Source of the DNA: SZUA-287 sp036397975
GTDB taxonomy: Bacteria > Bacteroidota > Ignavibacteria > UBA10030 > UBA6906
Direction: 5' to 3'
Assembly: GCA_036397975.1 (NCBI GenBank)
Contig: DASWHW010000052.1
Coordinates: 1 to 34,361 of the forward strand
Length of the DNA stretch: 34,361 bases
Shown: positions 23,900-32,704 of the stretch, piece by piece
Layout: each line of letters starts with the position of its first letter
Position numbering within the stretch: the stretch's first letter is position 1
Position numbers and translations under genes: made by a program
The notes under the pieces: generated by a model
The model's database searches: none
What the model was told of the DNA's origin: nothing
The model's input: the letters and a program-made list of their open reading frames with translations, nothing else

Positions 23900-25165
23900 T
23901 TAGTAGGACTTCTTGAAATTGAACGGAATCGTCACCCAGCTGGTAACAGGTCCGCTCGGCATCATGCCGGGAGTATACTCGGACTTCATGACTGCGATGA
24001 CAACGGCATCATCGAAGATCGGATTCGTGCTGCTCAAGATTTTTGCCTGTAGTGGTTTTCCCTTTTCGCTAATCTGCACTCTGACCATCACTTTGCCTTC
24101 TTGTCCCTTCTTTGCGGCTGATGCAGGAAACTCTACACTCTGTAGCCGTAGGATTGATGGCAATCTTTCCTGTCTAGATCCGATTGTTTTTGGAGTGGTA
24201 GTTGCTCTGGATTCAATCGGTTGAGCCGAGAGCTTTTGAATTACATTTTCTTTCGGCGGATTCATCTTCTCGATCGCAGGGGCGTTGCTCACGAGCTCGT
24301 CCTGTGCCGCAGGAAGTTCGGGCGCATTATTCTTGCCCGCGATGTTTTTGACATTCTCTGAAGGTTTTTCCGCCTGAGCGACCGACACAGGCTGATCACT
24401 TGCTCCCTTTGGCTGTACCGTTACCTCTTGATACACCTCGTCATAAGGCATTTGAACGACATTATACACTGTCCTTGACTGTTTTTTGAGGAAGAGAGCG
24501 GTTCCAATAAACGTTCCCGCTACGGCAATGACAACAAGAACGATCACTGTAACGATACGGTTTTTCTTCTGCTTTTGTTCGTTCCTCGTTGCCGCTAAGG
24601 TCTCAGTCGTAGTGTCCTTCGCGTGTTCGAGCTCGTCAACGACCGCGGGTCTCGACGCAGAAGTGAGTTTTGCATCGCGGAGTTTTGCAATTCGACGTTC
24701 ATAGATTCTCGCATTCTCATCACCGGGAGAAACGATGTAGACCCGCTTCACCTCTTCCTGGGCACGATCGAATTCCTCTTTCTCGATGCATTCGTCTGCT
24801 CGCTGCAAGTATTGGTTCCGAAGCTTCTCCAATGCTGCCGTTTTTTGCTCATCCGGTCGACTTTCCACATGACCAATGTTTCGGTTGTGTTCTTCGATTG
24901 CGCGCTCGACGATGGCCGGCAACGATTGGAACAAATGACTTCGCTCGTCAGGTGTGAGAGTACCTGCTTGTTGCAGATCCTCCATCTTCTCGACCTGTTT
25001 TTGCAACGCGACCACAAAAATATTCTGGGGGTGGGAGGCGCGGATTCGCTTCACTGATGTGAGCGCCTGCGGAAGTCTTCCCTCCTTAACTTCTTCCAGT
25101 GCAACGTTCAGCTCAAGTGCAATCATAGGCTGAATTTGGTCATGCATTGCTGTAGAACTTCTCAT
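23900..25165 (-). CDS. TPR-like membrane protein with TonB C-terminal domain
   Basis: This 421-residue protein has an unusual architecture. The N-terminal cytoplasmic part has two TPR-like 40-residue units (about 20-60 and 120-160, for example EEFDRAQEEVKRVYIVSPGDE) and a coiled-coil-prone linker. One transmembrane helix lies at about 204-226, preceded by KQKKNR. A Pro/Ala/Gln-rich periplasmic stretch follows (230-335), then a TonB C-terminal domain (341-418) with GKVMVRVQISEKGKPLQAKILSSTNP-like strands and PFNFKK. Ordinary TonB has no cytoplasmic domain, so this is a TonB-CTD protein with a cytoplasmic sensor or scaffold rather than a standard TonB. No ExbB or ExbD gene is in the window. Its ATG overlaps the TGA of the upstream repeat gene, implying coupled translation. 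TonB-CTD proteins can also act in non-transport roles. Confidence 0.8.
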   Translation of the reverse strand: MRSSTAMHDQIQPMIALELNVALEEVKEGRLPQALTSVKRIRASHPQNIFVVALQKQVEKMEDLQQAGTLTPDERSHLFQSLPAIVERAIEEHNRNIGHVESRPDEQKTAALEKLRNQYLQRADECIEKEEFDRAQEEVKRVYIVSPGDENARIYERRIAKLRDAKLTSASRPAVVDELEHAKDTTTETLAATRNEQKQKKNRIVTVIVLVVIAVAGTFIGTALFLKKQSRTVYNVVQMPYDEVYQEVTVQPKGASDQPVSVAQAEKPSENVKNIAGKNNAPELPAAQDELVSNAPAIEKMNPPKENVIQKLSAQPIESRATTTPKTIGSRQERLPSILRLQSVEFPASAAKKGQEGKVMVRVQISEKGKPLQAKILSSTNPIFDDAVVIAVMKSEYTPGMMPSGPVTSWVTIPFNFKKSY

Positions 25166-27105
25166 CTTTTTTCTCTTATTGTGGAACTGTTGACCTTCAA
25201 ACTTTCGTGCAGCTCTCGATCGAGAGCACTTGCTTCCTCATCCAACGGGTCGAGGCTGAGTGCTTTTGCGACTTCGTCCAGTGCGTTTGGAATATCCCCT
25301 TCATTTTGAAAACTGCGTGCTGCCGACAGATGAGCTTCCACTTCTCCCTTCTGATCTGAGGGTCGATTATCCGGTGACTGGGAGGCGATGATTTCTTCTT
25401 TCAGGATTTCCAGTTCTTGATTCTCAGGTTCTTCGAGAAGTCCCAGTGCAATTGCGACAAGAGCATCTTCGGTCTTGTTATCTGCGAGCAGTTTCCGTAT
25501 GTTTTGCACGATCAACGATGATTCGTTTGTTTCGAGTTCAACCGCAGGCTGTTCGTTGCCGTCGACGGTCTGCGTTTGGAACCACTCTTGCTGAACTTCA
25601 TCCTCAAGCGATACCAATTCCTTATTCAGCGGATCGAGTACAAATGCCCTCGCAATATCGTCAAGTGCCTTTTCGAACTCCCCTCGTTCCTGATGCTCAC
25701 GTGCTGAGGAAAGAAGCTGATCGAGTTCTTCCGATGGAGTACCAGTTTCCTCTGCCGGTTTGCCCTGCCCATTTGCAGCAAGGATTTCCCCCTCGAGTTT
25801 CTTCACCTGATTGTCCATCGGATTCATCTGGAATGCGAGTGCGACCTCTGCAAGGGCTTCATCGAAGGCACCAAGCGCCATCGCAGACCTTGCTTCATCA
25901 AGATGGTGTCGTAATTTTTTTTCTAACTGCTCTACTCTCTGTTTGTCTTCTTCTTCAAGTTTTGCCAATTGGAGTCGGTGCTCTTCTTCGTCAAGCCGCT
26001 GCAGTTCCTCTTCGCACACCCTGGCCCGTTCTTCTTCAGCGTGAAGCCTCTGTTGCTTCACCTGATAAAGGTATTCATCTTCCTGTGAGCGAATCTTGAG
26101 TTCGCAAGCCTGTAGTTCTTCGTTTGCAGGGTCAATGATGTAAGCGCGTGCCAGCATAGAAAGGGCATGCGAAAACATGTTCCTTGCCGCAAGCTCATTC
26201 GCCTGAGTCAGGTGCTTCTGGACTGTCGCACGAACTGCCTCGGCCTTCTTCTTCTGCGCGTCATTCTCTTGTTCTTTTCGATCACGGATCAGGATGGCGA
26301 TTTCATTCCTGAGTGCCACAGCACGGTCATTGGCCGGATCGACCATCAGGATGAAGCGAACCTCGTGCAGGGCTTCATCAAGTTGGTGCTGCTCAACGAA
26401 TTCCTCGGCCCGCTGAAGATATTCAGCGATCTTTTGCAGCATTACATCTTTGCGCGTCTGCATCTCCTGTGAATAGCGCGCTTCCTGTTCCTTGCGAGCG
26501 AGTTCGCAGTGCCGGTTCCGAAGCTCCTGGCGTTTCAGTTCTATGTCAGCCTCATGCTCATTCTGGCGAGCCGACATTTTCTCCGATTCCTGCTGAATAA
26601 TGCACGCCAGTCGCTGTTCGTCGTCGGCGAGAGAAGTATTTCTTGGGTCCAACAAAAGTGCACGCGCAATCTCGGCTCGTGCTCGCTCAAAGTCCTTTTC
26701 GTTCTCAAATTCGCGGGCGCGTTCAATCATTCCGGTAATGCGTGCTGCGAGGACTGGTTTCATTGATCCCTGTTTCTGAAGCCCAACTCCGTTTGGGGCA
26801 TTTCCAAGACTTTTCTTCTTATCGGGTGACCCGTTTCCGGATGAATTTGCGCTATGTGCGGCTATCAGCTGGTAAAGCCGTTCTTCGTAGGCGCACGCGT
26901 ACGGGTTTTTGGAATCGACACCGCGAGCTTCTTTCACAAGCTTCAACGCCTCATCAAAGAGATGCTTCTTGACGAGGGTATCTGCTTGCTTCAAGAGTTG
27001 CCGGACATGGGCTGCTTGTTCAGATTCGTATGAGGAGTGCAAATTGATTCTCTTCGCTTTGTTTCTTTTTCGAACAACGAATGGTGTCGAGCCGAGTGTG
27101 GTCAA
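25162..27105 (-). CDS. Large TPR-like/coiled-coil repeat protein
   Basis: This protein of about 647 residues has no signal peptide or transmembrane segment, so it is probably cytoplasmic. It contains eight degenerate 40-residue units with the pattern 'A..f...g.fdeAL.ev.rAl.lDP.n.el..le.ei', at about 37-77, 126-166, 230-269, 298-338, 401-441, 464-504, 535-572 and 592-632. Charged Glu/Gln/Arg-rich coiled-coil stretches lie at about 171-220 and 340-400. Such TPR-like arrays bind protein partners; no catalytic motif is visible. The frame starts at TTG 27105 directly after an in-frame TGA. A TTG at 27042, preceded by AAGAGA, is an alternative. The first ATG is at codon 115, beyond repeat 1, so it is not the start. 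The gene overlaps the following TonB-CTD gene (ATGA), whose N-terminus carries two more of the same units. Confidence 0.78.
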   Translation of the reverse strand: MTTLGSTPFVVRKRNKAKRINLHSSYESEQAAHVRQLLKQADTLVKKHLFDEALKLVKEARGVDSKNPYACAYEERLYQLIAAHSANSSGNGSPDKKKSLGNAPNGVGLQKQGSMKPVLAARITGMIERAREFENEKDFERARAEIARALLLDPRNTSLADDEQRLACIIQQESEKMSARQNEHEADIELKRQELRNRHCELARKEQEARYSQEMQTRKDVMLQKIAEYLQRAEEFVEQHQLDEALHEVRFILMVDPANDRAVALRNEIAILIRDRKEQENDAQKKKAEAVRATVQKHLTQANELAARNMFSHALSMLARAYIIDPANEELQACELKIRSQEDEYLYQVKQQRLHAEEERARVCEEELQRLDEEEHRLQLAKLEEEDKQRVEQLEKKLRHHLDEARSAMALGAFDEALAEVALAFQMNPMDNQVKKLEGEILAANGQGKPAEETGTPSEELDQLLSSAREHQERGEFEKALDDIARAFVLDPLNKELVSLEDEVQQEWFQTQTVDGNEQPAVELETNESSLIVQNIRKLLADNKTEDALVAIALGLLEEPENQELEILKEEIIASQSPDNRPSDQKGEVEAHLSAARSFQNEGDIPNALDEVAKALSLDPLDEEASALDRELHESLKVNSSTIREKR

Positions 27106-27177
27106 TCAAACTCGAATCTTCAAATTGTCGTTCGTACTCTCAGTGGGTTCTGACGGTGGGGGGAGCGTCGACCGGAG

Positions 27178-27206
27178 TTGCGTTAATGAATCGGGTTCAA
27201 TATAGA
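27178..27206 (+). promoter_or_regulatory. Weak candidate promoter upstream of cobalamin adenosyltransferase gene
   Basis: TTGCGT (27178-27183) and TATAGA (27201-27206) are 17 bases apart. The matches are partial and the leader would be about 140 bases. The rest of the 250-base divergent gap (27106-27355) shows no B12-riboswitch hallmark or other element I can assign. Confidence 0.3.
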
Positions 27207-27355
27207 AGATTGAGACAAGCTCTACAGTGTTAAAAGTCACCCCGGAGCATGGGTAACATGTGCGCGCAAACCAAACGCGACAATCAAACGGCAATTTTTG
27301 CTTGTCGAAATCGAAATCCATACATTCTGTCTGCACTTCGGCATACCAAACACGA

Positions 27356-27916
27356 ATGAGAATTTACACCAAGACAGGGGACAAGGGCGATACTTCACTC
27401 TTTGGGGGCCAGCGCGTTCCCAAAGATGCGCTCCGCATTGAAGCCTATGGGACAATCGATGAGTTAAACGCAGTCCTCGGGTGTGTACTCGCGGATAATT
27501 CCGATTCCGATCTCGACATGATGCTCATCCAGATACAGAATCAACTTTTTGAGCTTGGGGCCGACCTAGCCACGCCGCGCTCCGGAGGTGAGGGAAAAGT
27601 CCGCAGGATAGCCGCAGAGGACTCCGCCGTTCTTGAAGGATCCATTGATAAGTTTCAATCTTCTCTTCAGCCCCTCAACAACTTTATTCTCCCCGGTGGG
27701 TCGCGTACCGCATCATATCTTCACCTTGCCCGTACAGTATGTCGGAGAGCCGAGCGAATTGTGGTACGGCTTTCACGAAATGAAGATATAGGTGAAGAAG
27801 TGATCGTATTCCTTAACAGGCTTTCGGATCTTCTGTTCGTCCTTTCACGTTTTATGAACCAGAAGGCAGGAATCGCTGAGGCCCAATGGAACCCCGCCCG
27901 GCTGGCAGATAAGTAA
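27356..27916 (+). CDS. Cob(I)yrinic acid a,c-diamide/cobalamin adenosyltransferase, PduO type
   Basis: The product transfers the adenosyl group of ATP to cob(I)alamin, giving the coenzyme form of B12. The 186-residue protein has the PduO-type N-terminal ATP-binding motif TKTGDKGDTSLFGG (5-18), GTIDELNAVLG, FELGADLATP, FILPGGS and the C-terminal LARTVCRRAERIVV with its conserved Arg-Ala-Glu-Arg. I chose ATG 27356 because it begins with MRIYTKTGD, the usual start of the family; an upstream in-frame ATG would add 32 unrelated residues. The next gene, the M28 peptidase, starts 5 bases after the stop, so they are co-transcribed. No other cobalamin gene is visible, which suggests salvage, but that is inference. 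Confidence 0.92.
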   Translation: MRIYTKTGDKGDTSLFGGQRVPKDALRIEAYGTIDELNAVLGCVLADNSDSDLDMMLIQIQNQLFELGADLATPRSGGEGKVRRIAAEDSAVLEGSIDKFQSSLQPLNNFILPGGSRTASYLHLARTVCRRAERIVVRLSRNEDIGEEVIVFLNRLSDLLFVLSRFMNQKAGIAEAQWNPARLADK

Positions 27917-27921
27917 ATCCC

Positions 27922-30243
27922 TTGCCCCAACAATTCCTTTCCCCCGTATTCAAAATCCTTATCGTCCTTTTAGGGTTGTCACTGTTGGTTGAATTGGGAT
28001 CGGCCAGCGCACCTGAGTTCTCGCAAGACAGTGCCTACGCTTTTCTCAAAGCTCTTGCTCACGATATTGGTCCGCGACCTATGGGTTCGCCTGCGGAGAA
28101 AGCCGCGTTGGAATATGCTGCCGCAAGATTCAGAGAATCTGGATGTCAGGAAAGCTATGTTATGCCGATTCGCGTTGCTGGAACAACAAACACTTCCAGT
28201 GGAAATGCTGTAGGCATCGTCAGAGGAAAAACCGGTCGCATGATTGTCATTGGGGGACATATTGACTCGGCAGGGCCGGATATTCCCGGCGCGAACGACG
28301 ATGGCTCAGGTGCCGCAACTGTTCTGGAGCTCTCGAGGGTTCTCGGCAAGACCCGGCCGGCCTCGACCCTTGTTTTTTGTTGCTGGGGTGGGGAAGAACG
28401 AGGACTTATTGGGTCCAAGTATTTTGTTGACCACTTTTCAGATATTGATAGCGTAGATTTAATGCTGCAGATCGATATGGCGAACGGAGGGAGTTACCTC
28501 GGACCCGATCCCAATGCCCCTGGATTCGGTTCGGCTCCACGCTGGCTTGTGCAAGCGGCCTATGATGAGTTTTACGATTCGCTGGGATATGACGACCTGC
28601 GGTATGATTCGAATATCATGGTGATCAACAAGGCGGCAGGGGGAATCTTCGGTTCGGATCATGTTCCTTTTCTTGAACGAGGAATACCAGCAATGGATTT
28701 CACATCTGACGTCAGTGATCCGATTCACACACCACAAGACAACATGGAGAATTTTGATCCAAGCGGTCTGAAGCGGTCAGGTGACCTGGTGCTTTCGCTG
28801 GTGAGACGATTCGATGAAGGAATTCCTTCAAGGGAAATCGAAGAATACATGCTTCTTCAGTTCGGCCGAAAGCTGTTTTTCCTCAATCCTATTTTGCTGA
28901 GAATATTCGCTTTGATCGGACTCATCGTCGGCGTCTTTGCATATTTAAACGCTCGTTCACAAAAAACCCCAACGACGGTGGCAGTTCGCTGGTCTGGTGT
29001 AAAGCTTGCCTTGTTTTCTTTCTTGTTGCAAGCGATCATCTGGTCGTCGCCTGCGTTGGTTAGTGCGATCAGCGGTGTTCGAAATCCATGGGTGAACAAT
29101 CAGGCTGGTTATTTCGTCCTCTCCTTTTTCGCCGGACTGGCCGGCCTCTGGCTCATCTTCCGTCTCGAGAATAGATTCAAGGTTTCATCACAGGTCCACA
29201 CGCTATTTCTCCGTTCACTAGTGATTTTTTCTTTCTTGATCATTGTCTTCTCGATATTGAGTCCAGACCTTGCTGCCTATCCGGCAGCCGCACTAATTCT
29301 CGTTTCTCTCTCTCTGCTATCGCGACCGGCTTGGTTGAAGTCAGTATTTCTTTTGCTATCGCCATATGTTATGTGGCGCCTGGTTTTCAATGAAGGCCTG
29401 GTGTTGTTCCAACGGGAAATTGCGCAAGTGCCAGATCGCGGGTTCTTCATTGGCCTTTTTGTTGATGCTCTCTATATTCTTGTCTTCGGGCTGCTTTCGC
29501 TTCCGTTCATATTCGCATCAGTTGCAGTCTACCGTGGATCGGCAGCCGACCTCTTCTGGATTCGGCGATTTCAGAAACCAATCGGGCTGGTCCTCTCATT
29601 GATTGGGGTTGCAACGATGACCGGTTTTCTTGCCGTACAAACGGTGTATGATAAGGAGTGGAACAAATTCGTGAGGGTAACACAGGAGTGGGAGGTCGGC
29701 TCTGATTCGTCTCGAATAAAAGTGGAGAGTGCGGAACCACTGAATTCTGCCGGATTATCCATCAATGGAAAAGATACAACATTTCCGAGCGGAGTAACCT
29801 CGTTCACAATAGACGATGAGAGTCCGCCTCGTGAATGGTTCCGCGTGCAGACTGCTGATTCGCTGTTGTCAGCAGAGCATGGGAGTGGCGGGCAACAGTT
29901 GAGTAGGGTGCTTAGATTCGACCTTCCCCAACGACCCTACACTCTCTCTGTTCGGTATGATTGCGATTCGAACTTCAGTGTGGATTCGCCATGGGAATCG
30001 AAGTCGAAGTCAGAGGGAAGAAGTGTCTCTCTCAAATGGTATTCCTTTCCCGATTCCAATCTCGTTCTCCCAGTGACATTCAGCTCAGTTCCTGGCCAAC
30101 AGATTTTTCAGGAAATTGAGATTACCTATGATCTAATCTTGAGTCATATCTACAGCACATCGCCTTTTACAACGACAACGCATCGCATGACCATTCGGTC
30201 ACGCGACACGCTGGATATCAAACGGACAGGAATGGGATCATGA
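27922..30243 (+). CDS. Multipass M28-family zinc aminopeptidase
   Basis: This 773-residue protein has a signal sequence or anchor (about 8-29) followed by an M28 peptidase domain (35-300). The dinuclear zinc ligands are visible: H113 (GGHIDS), D126 (GANDDGSG), E158/E159 (CWGGEERG), D185 (QIDMANG) and H269 (PIHTPQD). The family cleaves N-terminal residues from peptides. About seven or eight transmembrane helices follow (310-570), then a roughly 190-residue extracytoplasmic C-terminal domain. The catalytic domain should face the periplasm, as in other membrane M28 proteins with this layout. The start is TTG 27922, as no ATG or GTG lies near the signal peptide. The 3' end overlaps the ABC ATPase gene (ATGA), tying the peptidase to an exporter. 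Confidence 0.85.
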   Translation: MPQQFLSPVFKILIVLLGLSLLVELGSASAPEFSQDSAYAFLKALAHDIGPRPMGSPAEKAALEYAAARFRESGCQESYVMPIRVAGTTNTSSGNAVGIVRGKTGRMIVIGGHIDSAGPDIPGANDDGSGAATVLELSRVLGKTRPASTLVFCCWGGEERGLIGSKYFVDHFSDIDSVDLMLQIDMANGGSYLGPDPNAPGFGSAPRWLVQAAYDEFYDSLGYDDLRYDSNIMVINKAAGGIFGSDHVPFLERGIPAMDFTSDVSDPIHTPQDNMENFDPSGLKRSGDLVLSLVRRFDEGIPSREIEEYMLLQFGRKLFFLNPILLRIFALIGLIVGVFAYLNARSQKTPTTVAVRWSGVKLALFSFLLQAIIWSSPALVSAISGVRNPWVNNQAGYFVLSFFAGLAGLWLIFRLENRFKVSSQVHTLFLRSLVIFSFLIIVFSILSPDLAAYPAAALILVSLSLLSRPAWLKSVFLLLSPYVMWRLVFNEGLVLFQREIAQVPDRGFFIGLFVDALYILVFGLLSLPFIFASVAVYRGSAADLFWIRRFQKPIGLVLSLIGVATMTGFLAVQTVYDKEWNKFVRVTQEWEVGSDSSRIKVESAEPLNSAGLSINGKDTTFPSGVTSFTIDDESPPREWFRVQTADSLLSAEHGSGGQQLSRVLRFDLPQRPYTLSVRYDCDSNFSVDSPWESKSKSEGRSVSLKWYSFPDSNLVLPVTFSSVPGQQIFQEIEITYDLILSHIYSTSPFTTTTHRMTIRSRDTLDIKRTGMGS

Positions 30244-31010
30244 CCATTGGATCGACACCAATATTGAAAGTTCAGCATTTAAGCAAGCGCTATGGCAATC
30301 TTTTGGCTGTAAACGACGTCAGCTTTGAGGTGGTGACAGGCGAAATATTCGGAATTCTCGGACCAAATGGCGCTGGCAAAACATCAACACTTGAAATGAT
30401 CGAAACAATCCGGCCGGTGGACGGAGGCGAAATCATTCTCGATGGTCTCGATGTCCGGAAAAAACCGCAAGAAGTGAAACGCAGAATTGGTGTTCAGCTC
30501 CAGACCTCCTCATTTTTTGACAAGTTGAACCTCGTCGAACTGCTCGATTTGTTTGCAGCGCTCTATGATCGCTCAGTCGACCCGATGGCTCTCCTTAACG
30601 AAGTGGAGCTCCGAGAAAAAGCAAAATCGATGGTATCCGAATTGTCAGGCGGCCAAAAGCAACGTTTCTCCATTGCAGCAGCCCTGGTGAATGATCCCAA
30701 AGTGCTCTTTTTGGACGAACCGACCACCGGTCTCGATCCGCAGGCGCGGAGGCATCTCTGGGGAGTCATTCGCAAGATCCGTGATGAAGGCAAGACCATC
30801 GTCCTCACCACGCACTATATGGAGGAAGCAGAGGAATTGTGTGACCGTGTGGCGATTATGGACTCGGGGAAGATTATCGCCTGTGCGCCGCCGCAGGAGT
30901 TGATCAAGCAACTTCTTTCAGGAGGATTTACCAAGAGTCGTGTTGAGCGGCTTGCCAGCCTGGAAGATGTTTTCTTGAATATGACAGGACATTCACTGAG
31001 AGATGAATAG
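30240..31010 (+). CDS. ABC-2 type transporter ATP-binding protein
   Basis: This 256-residue ATPase subunit has the full motif set: Walker A GPNGAGKT (41-48), Q-loop near GVQLQTSSF, signature LSGGQKQRF (135-143), Walker B KVLFLDEPT (154-162), D-loop GLDP and switch His192 in TTHYMEEAE. These mark an ABC-2 family exporter ATPase related to the DrrA/NodI/daunorubicin-resistance type. It overlaps the M28 peptidase stop and ends immediately before the permease gene, so it works with the membrane subunit at 31011. The cargo is not indicated by sequence. Confidence 0.93.
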   Translation: MTIGSTPILKVQHLSKRYGNLLAVNDVSFEVVTGEIFGILGPNGAGKTSTLEMIETIRPVDGGEIILDGLDVRKKPQEVKRRIGVQLQTSSFFDKLNLVELLDLFAALYDRSVDPMALLNEVELREKAKSMVSELSGGQKQRFSIAAALVNDPKVLFLDEPTTGLDPQARRHLWGVIRKIRDEGKTIVLTTHYMEEAEELCDRVAIMDSGKIIACAPPQELIKQLLSGGFTKSRVERLASLEDVFLNMTGHSLRDE

Positions 31011-32078
31011 ATGATGGTACTGTGGAAATTGTTTATCGCGTCATTGAAGATGTACTCACGGCAAAGAGAGGCACTGATATGGAACATTCTTCTCCCCCTG
31101 TTCATGATTGTTCTGTTTGCCTTTGTGGATTTTGGCGGATTGGGAAAGATTGAACTTGGAATTGTCAACCAATCGGGAGAGAATGCACAGTGGCTTCTAG
31201 ACTCCTTGAAGCATGTGCAAACGCTGAGTATTGTAGAGGGAACGCGTGAAGAGGAGTTGAACTTCCTCAAACTTGGCGATCGGGATGTTGTTCTTCTGAT
31301 TCCACCAGAATCTTCCGGGGCCAGACACGGAGAACTCTCTTTGTTCACCAACGATGGAAAACCGCAGGAAGGTCAGCTGGCCGCGCTGATAGTTCAACGT
31401 GTGTGTGATGATGTGGCTCTTAAGTCAGTCGAAGAAAATAGCCGCGCCAATGTAAGCGTTCAGCAGGTCCAAAGCAGAAACCTCACGTACATCGATCGAC
31501 TCATTCCCGGCATTCTTGCGATGTCCATTATGCAAACCGGGATTTTTGGCGTTGCCTTTGGTTTCGTGGGTCTGAAAAAACGGGGGATTCTCCGGAGGTT
31601 GTGGGTCACTCCTATCAATCCTAACGATTTCATCATTGCCCAGGTGGCAACTCGCCTCATTGTGCTTGTCATTCAAATAGTGATCATGATTGGGTGCGGG
31701 ATTATCTTCTTTGATCTCCATTTTATCGGGAGCTTCTTGGATCTTTTTCTTGTCGGGATCCTCGGGGGCATCGTCTTTCTTGCAATCGGGTTCGCGATCT
31801 CCGGGATTTCGAAGTCCGAGGATCAAGTCGCACCAATTGCAAACCTGATCACGCTGCCCATGATCTTACTCGGGGGAGTGTTCTTCAGTCGATCAAATCT
31901 TCCGGGCATCGTTCACACGATTACAGACGTCTTTCCGTTGACATACCTCGCTGACGGACTGAGAACAATCGCAATCGACGGTGCAACCTTGGGAGACATC
32001 ATTCCGCAGCTTGTCGGACTCCTTGCGTGGAGTATCGTCTCCATTCTTCTTGCCGTGAAGATGTTTCGTTGGGAGTGA
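31011..32078 (+). CDS. ABC-2 type transporter permease
   Basis: This 355-residue membrane subunit has one N-terminal transmembrane helix (about 20-42), an extracytoplasmic domain of about 120 residues, then five hydrophobic segments (about 165-350) including GVAFGFVGLKKRGILRRLWVTP and LPMILLGGVFFSRSNLPG. These match the ABC-2 membrane family that pairs with the preceding ATPase. The ATG directly follows the ATPase TAG stop. No terminator is recognised in the 57 bases before the nuo promoter. The substrate is unknown; the upstream peptidase hints at peptides or lipoproteins, which is only a positional inference. Confidence 0.88.
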   Translation: MMVLWKLFIASLKMYSRQREALIWNILLPLFMIVLFAFVDFGGLGKIELGIVNQSGENAQWLLDSLKHVQTLSIVEGTREEELNFLKLGDRDVVLLIPPESSGARHGELSLFTNDGKPQEGQLAALIVQRVCDDVALKSVEENSRANVSVQQVQSRNLTYIDRLIPGILAMSIMQTGIFGVAFGFVGLKKRGILRRLWVTPINPNDFIIAQVATRLIVLVIQIVIMIGCGIIFFDLHFIGSFLDLFLVGILGGIVFLAIGFAISGISKSEDQVAPIANLITLPMILLGGVFFSRSNLPGIVHTITDVFPLTYLADGLRTIAIDGATLGDIIPQLVGLLAWSIVSILLAVKMFRWE

Positions 32079-32135
32079 AACTTCGGAATAAGAGGTTGAC
32101 TTGATCACTTCACACTCTCCATGCGCGATCCTTTC

Positions 32136-32164
32136 TTGACATTCCTAACCAAACCAGTTATATT
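32136..32164 (+). promoter_or_regulatory. Sigma70-type promoter for the nuo operon
   Basis: A perfect TTGACA (32136-32141) is 17 bases from TATATT (32159-32164, one mismatch from TATAAT). The expected transcription start is near 32171, leaving a leader of about 59 bases before nuoA. Confidence 0.7.
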
Positions 32165-32229
32165 GACGCTGCAGTGCAAGCAGGTAGAGTTCAATTCCCA
32201 CATCCCTACCGTCCGGAGAAGCATCGTAC

Positions 32230-32667
32230 ATGCTCACCGAATTTGGTCGAGTCTTCATATTTCTAATTCTCGGTGTCGTTTTTGTCGCCGGTGGCCTTGT
32301 TTTCTCCTGGCTCATTAGGCCGAGTCGCCCTTATCCAAGCAAGTTGACGACCTATGAATGCGGTGAGGAACCCATTGGCGATACACGAGTTCGCTTTAAC
32401 ATTCGCTTCTACGTTGTTACACTTATCTTCTTGATTTTCGATGTCGAAGTAGTCTTCCTTTTTCCCTGGGCCACGGTCTTCAAAGGGTTGGGTTGGTTTG
32501 CTTTCGTCGAGATGATGGTATTTCTCGTGATTTTGTTCGTGGGGTACGCGTATGTGTGGCGGAAGGGGGATCTTGATTGGGATCGACCGGCGCCGAAGGT
32601 TCCAAGATACGAACGCGGGATTGGTGTGAGGGAAGATCATCTCCTGGAAGAAGAGGTGGCGCTGTGA
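32230..32667 (+). CDS. nuoA: NADH-quinone oxidoreductase subunit A
   Basis: This membrane subunit of respiratory complex I belongs to the proton-pumping arm near the quinone site. The 145-residue product has three transmembrane helices (about 7-29, 60-84, 90-112), the conserved TYECGEEP loop (41-48), and FNIRFYVVTLIFLIFDVEVVF, the ND3/NuoA hallmark. The C-terminus is somewhat longer than in many homologues and charged (residues 111-145). It is the first gene of a nuo cluster, 38 bases before nuoB, and has its own strong promoter upstream. Confidence 0.95.
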   Translation: MLTEFGRVFIFLILGVVFVAGGLVFSWLIRPSRPYPSKLTTYECGEEPIGDTRVRFNIRFYVVTLIFLIFDVEVVFLFPWATVFKGLGWFAFVEMMVFLVILFVGYAYVWRKGDLDWDRPAPKVPRYERGIGVREDHLLEEEVAL

Positions 32668-32704
32668 AATGTTGCAATCATAATATTATTCAGTCGTAGC
32701 GTAT

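Noticed and set aside
25446..26099. 217-codon open frame on the plus strand opposite the repeat protein
   Set aside because: It is the complement of a low-complexity Glu/Leu-rich repeat region, which commonly creates long antisense frames.
27106..27355. Possible cobalamin riboswitch upstream of the adenosyltransferase gene
   Set aside because: I could not find the B12-box-like conserved segments, and the region shows no matching set of stems.
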